From Acidovorax sp. Leaf191 (lineage in GTDB: Bacteria > Pseudomonadota > Gammaproteobacteria > Burkholderiales > Burkholderiaceae_C): a stretch of DNA of 64,000 nt. Of the stretch, positions 17,187-27,573 are shown piece after piece. A model generated the notes under the pieces. It saw nothing but the letters and a program-made list of their open reading frames with translations. It searched no databases and had not been told where the DNA came from. The first letter of the stretch is position 1, and each line of letters starts with the position of its first letter. The translations under genes were made by a program, and so were the position numbers. The stretch covers positions 2,289 to 66,288 of the forward strand of contig NZ_LMPT01000024.1 of NCBI RefSeq assembly GCF_001424425.1. Reading direction: 5' to 3'.

Positions 17187-17777
17187 TCAGCGGCGGTCCG
17201 ACAGCGCATGCGCGATGGTGCCCAGGTCCACATACTCCAGCTCGCTGCCCACGGGCACCCCGCGCGCAAGCCGCGTGACGTGCACGCCGCGGCCCTTGAG
17301 GGTCTCGCTGATCACATGCGCCGTGGCCTCGCCCTCGGCGTTGAAATTGGTGGCCAGGATCACCTCCTGCACGCCCTCTTCGGCGGCGCGCTGCAGCAGC
17401 TTGTGCAGGCCGATCTCCTTCGGTCCCACGCCATCGAGCGGGCTGAGCCGGCCCATGAGCACAAAGTACAGCCCCTTGAACGCGCCCGTGCGCTCCATCG
17501 CGGCCTGGTCCGCGGGCGTCTCCACCACACACAGCCGCGACGCATCGCGCGAGGGGTCCAGGCAGGTACTGCAGACCTCCGCCTCGGTGAAGGTGTGGCA
17601 GCGCGCACAGTGGTGCACCGACCCCACGGCATGCTTCAGCGCCTGCGACAACACCTGCGCCCCCTCCCGGTCATGCTGCAGCAGATGGAAAGCCATGCGC
17701 TGCGCAGACTTGATCCCGACCCCCGGCAACCGGCGCAGCGCCTGGATCAAAACGTCGAGGGAATCGGTGGTGGACAT
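17187..17777 (-). CDS. recR: recombination mediator protein RecR
   Basis: RecR works with RecO/RecF to load RecA at gaps. It has 196 aa. The helix-hairpin-helix LRRLPGVGIKSAQRMAFHLL is at the N-terminus. A C4 zinc finger follows (CARCHTFTEAEVCSTCLD), and then a Toprim domain with VVETPAD and HVLMGRLSPLDGVGP-like residues. The expected residues are all present. It lies downstream of dnaX and ybaB in the conserved dnaX-ybaB-recR order, 298 bp after ybaB, with a family 3 repeat in the gap. Confidence 0.97.
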   Translation of the reverse strand: MSTTDSLDVLIQALRRLPGVGIKSAQRMAFHLLQHDREGAQVLSQALKHAVGSVHHCARCHTFTEAEVCSTCLDPSRDASRLCVVETPADQAAMERTGAFKGLYFVLMGRLSPLDGVGPKEIGLHKLLQRAAEEGVQEVILATNFNAEGEATAHVISETLKGRGVHVTRLARGVPVGSELEYVDLGTIAHALSDRR

Positions 17778-17828
17778 GGGTTGGGATGAAATTCTGAATA
17801 ACTTGGGATGCTTGTGGCGCCAAGGACG

Positions 17829-17853
17829 GCTTCGACAGGCTCAGCCCGAACGG
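17829..17853 (+). repeat. single arm of family 3 repeat
   Basis: CTTCGACAGGCTCAGCCCGA matches the right arms at 6167 and 37709. No facing arm is present, so it is a half element between ybaB and recR. The rest of this roughly 298-bp gap contains an AAACAAACAAAC tract near 17895 but no gene. Confidence 0.65.
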
Positions 17854-18075
17854 TTGTGTGGAGAAGAGGCTTCACCCCACACAAGCCCGCCACCACAAAC
17901 AAACAAACAACAAAAAAGTCTCGCTAAAAAACCCGGTATTCACTCCCCGCCGTCACGGCGTAGCTAGCGGGATGAGCTGCCAGGCGGACGGAGCGCAGGA
18001 ACCGGAACTTACTTGAAGCACGTGAGGATTCCGAGCACCGCCCAACGACGCAGATCGCCCGCTCGGCAGCCATCC

Positions 18076-18408
18076 TCAGAACGGGAACTTCATGCCGGGC
18101 GGGAGGCCTGGCATGCCCTGCGTCAGCTTGCCCATCTTCTCCTGCGAAGTCTCTTCCGCCTTGCGCACGGCCGCGTTGAACGCTGCCGCCACCAGGTCTT
18201 CCAGCATGTCCTTGTCTTCGGCCAGCAGGCTGGAGTCGATGGTGATGCGCTTGACGTCGTGCTTGCAGGTCATCAGCACCTTCACCAGGCCGGCGCCGGA
18301 CTCGCCCTCGACTTCGATGAACGCCAGCTCGTCCTGGGCCTTCTTCAGGTTGTCCTGCATCGCCTGGGCTTGCTTCATCAGGCCGGCGAGTTGTCCTTTG
18401 TTGAACAT
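18076..18408 (-). CDS. ybaB: YbaB/EbfC-family nucleoid-associated protein
   Basis: This is a small dimeric DNA-binding protein that helps shape the nucleoid. It has 110 aa starting MFNKGQLAGLMKQAQAMQDN, the amphipathic helix typical of YbaB. The EVEGESGAGLVKVLMTCKHDVKRI sheet region follows, and it ends in the Gly/Met/Pro-rich tail GMPGLPPGMKFPF. It is the middle gene of dnaX-ybaB-recR. A family 2 repeat fills the gap to dnaX. Confidence 0.95.
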   Translation of the reverse strand: MFNKGQLAGLMKQAQAMQDNLKKAQDELAFIEVEGESGAGLVKVLMTCKHDVKRITIDSSLLAEDKDMLEDLVAAAFNAAVRKAEETSQEKMGKLTQGMPGLPPGMKFPF

Positions 18409-18518
18409 GGTGTGTTTCCTTTGCTTTCTTTCTGGTTGATCGATACCCCTGAAGGGGCCTGAATTCGGTATCTGAATTGCACAAACAACATTGTGCTTTG
18501 CAACGCCGCCAGCCTCAG

Positions 18519-18640
18519 AAACTGGCGCTCCAGAGGCCAGTGCACTCGTGGAACTGGCTCCGCCAGGCCACCGAGTGCGTCCCCCTCCCGCGCAGCGAGA
18601 CAGTGGGAAGGCGCCGAAGGCGACTCAGGGGGAGCTTCAT
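18519..18640. repeat. post-gene intergenic repeat, family 2, between dnaX and ybaB
   Basis: It contains GGAACTGGCTCCGCCAGGCC, CCCCCTCCCGCGCAGCGAGA and CGCCGAAGGCGACTCAGGGG, matching the elements after rho and addB. It immediately follows the dnaX stop and lies inside a conserved operon. Confidence 0.65.
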
Positions 18641-18643
18641 CCT

Positions 18644-20704
18644 CTACACCGGCTTGATGCTGCCCGGCACGATTTTCGCGCCGTAGTCGCGCACCAGCGA
18701 CTGCACATAGGGGTCGTTCGCCACGATGTCCTCGGCGCGGCGCTGGCGCTCGGCCGCGGCAGCTGCATTGCGGCGGGCGGGGCTGTCGATGACCACGCCC
18801 ACCTCCACGCTGATCTGGCTGGCGTGCCCGGCATTCTCCAGCGCGGCGCGCAGGCGCTCGCGGGCGGTGGCCTGGTTGAGCGACTCGCGCTCCACCCGCA
18901 GCAGCCAGTGGGCACCGTCGCGCGCCACCAGCTGGGACTGCAGGGCCAGTTCGCGCACCAGGGCACTGATGGCTTCTGCCGCCACCAGCTGCTGCACAGT
19001 GGTGTGCCACACGTCGCCCTCTTCGGTGGGTGTGTAGCGCGAGGACACGGGCACCGGGGCCGAATGCGGCGCAGGCTGCAGGCGCGCACCGGGTTCGGGC
19101 GCCACGCGCACCGGAATTGCTACGAATTCAGGAGCGCCTTGCGCTGATTCAGCTTGCGGCGGACGGGCCTGGCGATCAAAACTTTGGGCATCGCGCACGG
19201 GCAAGGCCATGGCCGTGCCGGAGGCTGCGGGCGCCACCGCGACTGCTGCGCCGCCCGCCTCTTCGTCGGAGCCTGGCCAGGGTGGCGGCTCGGACGACGC
19301 ATCGTCATCCGACATCGCGGCAGCAGGCGCAGGCGCTGGCGCTGGCGGCACAACGCAAGGAGAAGGCGCGGCGACCACGGCGGCCGCAGCGGGAGGCTGC
19401 GCGGCCGATGGCTGGGGCGCGACGGCGGCGGTTTCTGGTGCCGCAGCAAGCACGGCAGCAGCCACGGGCCGCACCACGGCCGGTGTGGCCTGCATCGCCG
19501 AAGCGGGTGCGCCCGCGGCGTGCGGTGCCGGCCCCGCAGAGGCCTGCGCCGGTGCGGGTTCAGCCCGCGTCAGAGTTTTTTTTTCAGCCGATTCGCCGCT
19601 GGGCTTGAAGGCCAGGAGGCGCAGCAGCACCATGGTCAACGCGGCGTATTCGTCCGGCGCCAGGCCCAGCTCGCCGCGCCCGTGCAGGCACAGGCTGTAC
19701 AGCAGCTGGGTTTCGTCGGCGGGCATCAGGCTGGCCAGGCGGGCAGTCTCCACGGCTTCAGGGTCGTTGGCGTCCACGGCAGCGGCCATCTGCGGCACGG
19801 CCTGGAACACCGCCATGCGCTGCAGCACGGCGCTCATCTCTTCCAGGGTAGACGCGGCCGACAGGCCATTGAGGCGCAGCGTATCGGAGGTCTCCACCAC
19901 CGCCCGGCCGTCGGCGTGCGCCAGGGCGTCGATGAGGCGGAACACGTACGAGCGGTCCACGGCGCCCAGCATCTGGCGCACGCCGGCCTCCTGCAACTGG
20001 CCGCTGCCGAAGGCGATGGCCTGGTCGGTGAGCGACAGCGCATCGCGCATGGAACCACGCGCCGCACGCGCCAGCATGCGCAGGGACTGCGGCTCGGCGG
20101 GCACGTTCTCTTGCGCCAGCACGCGGGTCAGGTGGTCCAGCACGGTCTCGGGCGCCATGGGCCGCAGGTTGAACTGCAGGCAGCGCGACAGCACGGTGAC
20201 CGGCACCTTCTGCGGGTCGGTCGTGGCCAGCACGAACTTGAGGTATTCGGGCGGCTCCTCCAGCGTCTTGAGCATGGCGTTGAACGCCGTGTTCGTGAGC
20301 ATGTGCACTTCGTCGATCATGAAGACCTTGAAGCGCCCCGCCACCGGCTTGTACACGGCCTGCTCCAGCAGGCTTTGCACCTCGTCCACGCCGCGGTTGG
20401 AGGCGGCGTCGAGCTCGGTGTAATCCACGAAGCGGCCGCTGTCGATGTCGGTGCACGCCTGGCACACGCCGCAGGGCGTGGCGGTGATGCCGCCATGGCC
20501 ATCCGTGCCCTGACAGTTGAGCGACTTGGCCAGGATGCGCGACACGGTGGTCTTGCCCACGCCCCGCGTGCCGGTGAACAGGTACGCATGGTGCAGCCGC
20601 TGCTGCGTGAGGGCGTTGGTCAACGCCTGCACCACGTGCTCCTGCCCCACCATTTCCGTGAAATTGCGGGGACGGTACTTGCGGGCGAGCACGAGATAGG
20701 ACAT
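18644..20704 (-). CDS. dnaX: DNA polymerase III subunits tau (and probably gamma)
   Basis: This is the clamp-loader ATPase and replisome organiser. Full-length tau is 686 aa. The N-terminal AAA+ module has Walker A GTRGVGKT (about residues 45-52), a zinc-binding CGVCQAC segment, Walker B MIDEVHML and the LKTLEEPPEYLKFVLATTD region. The collar domain ends near residue 370. It is followed by a long Ala/Pro/Val-rich linker and the C-terminal tau domains IV-V that bind DnaB and the polymerase alpha subunit. At codons 374-377 a run of nine A (19584-19576) precedes close stops in both other frames, so a shorter gamma-like product is likely (see the separate entry). First gene of dnaX-ybaB-recR. Confidence 0.97.
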   Translation of the reverse strand: MSYLVLARKYRPRNFTEMVGQEHVVQALTNALTQQRLHHAYLFTGTRGVGKTTVSRILAKSLNCQGTDGHGGITATPCGVCQACTDIDSGRFVDYTELDAASNRGVDEVQSLLEQAVYKPVAGRFKVFMIDEVHMLTNTAFNAMLKTLEEPPEYLKFVLATTDPQKVPVTVLSRCLQFNLRPMAPETVLDHLTRVLAQENVPAEPQSLRMLARAARGSMRDALSLTDQAIAFGSGQLQEAGVRQMLGAVDRSYVFRLIDALAHADGRAVVETSDTLRLNGLSAASTLEEMSAVLQRMAVFQAVPQMAAAVDANDPEAVETARLASLMPADETQLLYSLCLHGRGELGLAPDEYAALTMVLLRLLAFKPSGESAEKKTLTRAEPAPAQASAGPAPHAAGAPASAMQATPAVVRPVAAAVLAAAPETAAVAPQPSAAQPPAAAAVVAAPSPCVVPPAPAPAPAAAMSDDDASSEPPPWPGSDEEAGGAAVAVAPAASGTAMALPVRDAQSFDRQARPPQAESAQGAPEFVAIPVRVAPEPGARLQPAPHSAPVPVSSRYTPTEEGDVWHTTVQQLVAAEAISALVRELALQSQLVARDGAHWLLRVERESLNQATARERLRAALENAGHASQISVEVGVVIDSPARRNAAAAAERQRRAEDIVANDPYVQSLVRDYGAKIVPGSIKPV
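19561..19585 (-). promoter_or_regulatory. slippery A9 run in dnaX, probable programmed frameshift or slippage site
   Basis: The minus strand reads GAA AAA AAA ACT in frame (E374-K-K-T377). Adding one A, or a -1 ribosomal shift, gives GAA AAA AAA AAC TCT GAC and a TGA after three more codons, ending at about residue 381. Losing one A gives GAA AAA AAA CTC TGA, ending at about residue 377. Both products stop just after the collar domain, where gamma ends in other bacteria. Confidence 0.7.
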
Positions 20705-20892
20705 TCGGTCGATTCTACGGGTTGAGCCGGCGGCTTTGCCGGTCCGGGGGGCGATCGGATACCGGGCCGTTCAGGATTGCGGCGGCCCCCCACCGGCCTA
20801 GAGTGCAGTGGCCCGCCTCCGGCCGCGCAGCGAAGCCTTGCGGCAGCCAAGGCCATGCACCGTGGACGGAAAAGAGGCCGCCGCATCCAGCG

Positions 20893-20898
20893 TACAAT
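20893..20898 (+). promoter_or_regulatory. -10-like element of ffs
   Basis: TACAAT at 20893-20898 lies 7 bases before the predicted 5' end of the 4.5S RNA at about 20906. A -35 match is not obvious. The spacing to the RNA start is what supports it. Confidence 0.5.
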
Positions 20899-20903
20899 CG
20901 TGG

Positions 20904-21000
20904 GTGACGGGCCTCCCCGCATGGTGAAGCGGCCAACCGGGTCAGGTGGGGAACCAAGCAGCCCTAACTGTGGAGTCAGTGCCGGGGGTAAGGCTCGTCA
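20904..21000 (+). ncRNA. ffs: signal recognition particle RNA (4.5S RNA)
   Basis: This is the RNA scaffold of the SRP, binding Ffh and targeting nascent membrane proteins. The conserved domain IV is visible: GGTCAGGTGGGGAACCAAGC followed later by GTGCCGGGGGTAAGG. The ends pair as a long stem, GACGGGCCT (20906-20914) with AGGCTCGTC (20991-20999, one G-U pair). The length, about 95 nt, fits the small bacterial SRP RNA without an Alu domain. A T-run at 21006-21012 just after the stem would end transcription. It is divergent from dnaX. Confidence 0.93.
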
Positions 21001-21261
21001 ACTTCTTTTTTTATCTTTGCGTGTGCTGCCATCTCGTGCTGCAGCCCATGCGCAAGGATCGCCAGTGCGCAGTACATGCCGCGCTGGCCGCCCCCCATCC
21101 ACACCACGGCGCCCTCCATGGCTTGCGTATGCCGCTGGCGTCCGGCTGCGCGCTGCGCATAGCGGTGTCAGTGATTTCCCACGCCGTCTTGAGGCATTCG
21201 ATGCTGAACCTGCACAGGCGATGACAGCACACTTTGTTGCATCGTTTCAGCCTTTCTTCTC

Positions 21262-22116
21262 ATGGGTGCCGCCATGCCAAACCGCAACACAGCGCAGGTG
21301 TCTTCCACTCGCCGCCCGTTGGCGACAAAGCTGTTTCTGTTCCGCCCCACCCGTGCGCCCGCGCATGCCACGACGGGCAGTCCCCATACGCCCGCCCAAG
21401 CGCCCGCCCCTGCGCCCCGAAGGCATGCCTCCCGCAAGGTGGCCGCCTGGGTCACCCCATGCCTGTCGGCCGCGCTGGCGCTGCCGGCGCTGGCCGTGGA
21501 GTCCTCAGGGTTCGGCGATGACGCCATGGCGTCGCTGCAAGAGCAGACACGCTCGGCCACCGCGGCGCCAGCGTATGAGGTCAATACCCTGGTCCTGCCC
21601 AATCTGGGTGATACCTCCTTCGGCAGCAACAACCCGTCGCAGCGCCCAGGCAGCGCCAGCGGCTTTGCCAACGCCACGCAGCACATCGACGTCACGCGCT
21701 GGCTCACGCCGGATGCGCCGCGCAGCGTGGGCTTCTCGCTGGGCCTCACATCGGCCGCGCCGTCGGCCCATTCGCTCGCCAATGCCGGCAACAGCCTCAA
21801 CGGCGCGCCTGCCGCGCCCTCCAGCCTGGACCTGGGCGTGCGGTGGCGGTCGCGCCTGGCCAGCGGCCGTCACCTGGATGTGTCGGCCTGGGCACAGACG
21901 CCGCAACTGGCGCAGTCGCCCGATGCCATGGGCCTGATCTGGCAACAGCAGCAGCCGGTGTACGGCACGCGGGTGGAGATGCAGTGGGCTTCGTCGCGCA
22001 CCCGCGGCCTGGTGCCGGAATTCGGCGCCATCGGGGTGCAGCTGCAGGGCGGCTCCCGCCTGGTGCTGCGGGCACGCAAGGGCGGGCCCATGCTGTACTA
22101 CAGAGCTAAATTCTGA
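21262..22116 (+). CDS. hypothetical exported protein
   Basis: This encodes 284 aa from ATG 21262; ATG 21274 is an alternative and neither has a clear ribosome site. Residues 1-60 are basic and Pro/Thr/Ala-rich. The likely export signal begins only at about residue 62 (VAAWVTPCLSAALALPALAVES), so there is either a long N-terminal extension or a later non-ATG start. The mature part shows short alternating strands (ARSVGFSLGL-like, VRWRSRLASGRHLDVSAWA, IGVQLQGGSRLVLRARKG) and ends YYRAKF, with aromatic/Phe terminal residues as in outer-membrane beta proteins. I recognise no family. It stands alone between ffs and a family 2 repeat. Confidence 0.65.
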   Translation: MGAAMPNRNTAQVSSTRRPLATKLFLFRPTRAPAHATTGSPHTPAQAPAPAPRRHASRKVAAWVTPCLSAALALPALAVESSGFGDDAMASLQEQTRSATAAPAYEVNTLVLPNLGDTSFGSNNPSQRPGSASGFANATQHIDVTRWLTPDAPRSVGFSLGLTSAAPSAHSLANAGNSLNGAPAAPSSLDLGVRWRSRLASGRHLDVSAWAQTPQLAQSPDAMGLIWQQQQPVYGTRVEMQWASSRTRGLVPEFGAIGVQLQGGSRLVLRARKGGPMLYYRAKF

Positions 22117-22117
22117 C

Positions 22118-22235
22118 CCCCCTGAAGCTCTGACTCCCCCCTGAGACGCTGCGCGTCTTCCCCCTGAGGGGGACGCCTCCAGTGGACCGGCGGAGCCGGA
22201 TCCACATTGGCGCGGGCGTTGGTGGAGCGCCAGTG
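22118..22235. repeat. post-gene intergenic repeat, family 2
   Basis: It contains CCCCCTGAGACGCTGCGCGT, CTTCCCCCTGAGGGGGACGC and CCAGTGGACCGGCGGAGCCG. The CTTCCCCCTGAGGGGGAC part is itself a hairpin. It lies between convergent genes. Confidence 0.7.
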
Positions 22236-22255
22236 CGGACGGCAGTAATCTTTTT

Positions 22256-23623
22256 CTATGCGCGTTGCTCCAGCCAGCGCAGGGCGCCTTCGGCGGCCAC
22301 GCGGCCGCTGGCCATGCTGGCGGTGAGCAGGTAGCCGCCGGTGGGGGCCTCCCAGTCGAGCATTTCGCCAGCGCAGAAGACGCCGGGCACGGCCGTGGCC
22401 ATGAGGTGGGGGTCGAGCGCTTCGAAGGCCACGCCGCCGGCGGTGCTGATGGCTTCGTCCAGCGGGCGCGTGGCGACCACGGTGATGGGCAGGGCCTTGA
22501 TGGCGTGGGCCAGGGCCACGGCGTCGTTCACGCCGTCCTTGCCCAGGTGTTCGTACAAGATGCCCGCCTTGATGCCGTCCAGCCCCAGGCGGCTCTTGAG
22601 GTGGCTGGACAGCGACCGCGATCCGCGCGGGTGGCGCACTTCGACCAGCACGCGCTCTGGGCTGTGGTCGGGCAGCAGGTCCAGGTGGAAGGTGGCGTGC
22701 CCCTGGGCCTGCACTTCGTCGCGCAGCAGGTGCGACACCGCATAGACCAGGCTGCCCTCCACGCCCGTGGCGGTGGCCACGAACTCGCCGCGGCGGCTGA
22801 AGGTGCGGCCCTGGCTGTCGGTGAAGTTCAGCTGCACGGTCTTGAAGGGCTGGCCCGCAAAGCGCTCGGCAAAGTGCGGCGTCCACCCCACCACCGGGGC
22901 GGGCGTGCGGCCCAGCAGCTCCTGCAGGAATTCGCGGCGGGTCTCGCCGGTGGGCGCGGCCGAGCGCATGACGTCGAAGCCGCAGTTGGACGGCCGCAGC
23001 GGCTCCACGGCCACGCCGCGCTCGGCGAGCAAGGGCACCCAGGCACCGTCGGACCCCAGGCGCGCCCAGCTGCCGCCGCCCAGGGCCAGCACCACGGCAC
23101 GCGCGCGCACCGTCGATTCAGCAGGCTCACCGCCCGCCGATGGGGCAGCAAAACGCAGCGCACCATCGCCTTTCCAGCCCAGCCAGCGGTGGCGCATGTG
23201 GAACTGCACGCCCTGCGCCCGCAGGCGCTGCAGCCAGGCCCGCAGCAGCGGGGCGGCCCTCATGTCGGCCGGGAACACGCGGCCCGACGTGCCGACGAAA
23301 GTCTCCACCCCCAGGCTTTGTGCCCAAGCGCGCAGCGCGGGGCCGTCGAAGCCCTGCAGCAGCGGCGCGACCTGGGGCTGGCGCGACCCATAGCGCGTAA
23401 CAAAGGCGTCGTGCGGCTCCGAATGCGTGAGGTTGAGCCCGCCCTTGCCCGCCAGCAGGAACTTGCGGCCCACGGAGGGCATGGCGTCGAACAGATGCAC
23501 GCCGACGCCGCCCTGCGCCAGCACCTCGGCGGCCATCAGCCCGGCGGGGCCGCCGCCGATCACGGCGACGTCGCAGTGCAGGTCGGCCACCGGGTCGGGC
23601 GAAGAAGGCGTGGTTGTTGTCAT
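22256..23623 (-). CDS. HI0933-family flavoprotein (NAD(P)/FAD-dependent oxidoreductase, YhiN-like)
   Basis: This encodes 455 aa from ATG 23623 (MTTTTPSSPD). The FAD-binding Rossmann motif CDVAVIGGGPAGLMAAEVLA follows, then the family signature LLAGKGGLNLTHS, VLALGGGSWARLGSDG in the middle, and the second FAD contact GVFCAGEMLDWEAPTGGYLL near the C-terminus. Family members are flavoproteins of uncertain reaction, some linked to reduction of bile acids or to redox metabolism. Open sequence upstream of 23623 is in frame but antisense-like and overlaps addA, so I exclude it. Co-directional with addA, 56 bp away. Confidence 0.9.
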   Translation of the reverse strand: MTTTTPSSPDPVADLHCDVAVIGGGPAGLMAAEVLAQGGVGVHLFDAMPSVGRKFLLAGKGGLNLTHSEPHDAFVTRYGSRQPQVAPLLQGFDGPALRAWAQSLGVETFVGTSGRVFPADMRAAPLLRAWLQRLRAQGVQFHMRHRWLGWKGDGALRFAAPSAGGEPAESTVRARAVVLALGGGSWARLGSDGAWVPLLAERGVAVEPLRPSNCGFDVMRSAAPTGETRREFLQELLGRTPAPVVGWTPHFAERFAGQPFKTVQLNFTDSQGRTFSRRGEFVATATGVEGSLVYAVSHLLRDEVQAQGHATFHLDLLPDHSPERVLVEVRHPRGSRSLSSHLKSRLGLDGIKAGILYEHLGKDGVNDAVALAHAIKALPITVVATRPLDEAISTAGGVAFEALDPHLMATAVPGVFCAGEMLDWEAPTGGYLLTASMASGRVAAEGALRWLEQRA

Positions 23624-23679
23624 GAAGGAAACCTTGTGAAGGGGAGCGTGTGGCGGTAGCGGGTAGCGGCGTGACAGGT

Positions 23680-27387
<3,708 letters not shown>

Positions 27388-27464
27388 TTAACGAGCCCCT
27401 TTGAAGAGGTTTTTTTGAACGGCGATGAGCAAGCGGACGTTGAAACTGGCGCGGCCAAGGCGTG

Positions 27465-27572
27465 GAGACACCGAGCAAGGGCCGCCCCGCAGCGAGGGTG
27501 TCGTCCCCCTGCCCGCGTAGCGCAGCGAAGCGAGAGCGGGGGGAAGGCGCGCAGCGCCTCAGGGGGGTGCAC
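27465..27572. repeat. post-gene intergenic repeat, family 2, between addB and addA
   Basis: It contains CCCCCTGCCCGCGTAGCGCA, CGAAGCGAGAGCGGGGGGAA and GGCGCGCAGCGCCTCAGGGG. It is placed exactly 3' of addB and 5' of addA. Confidence 0.7.
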
Positions 27573-27573
27573 T

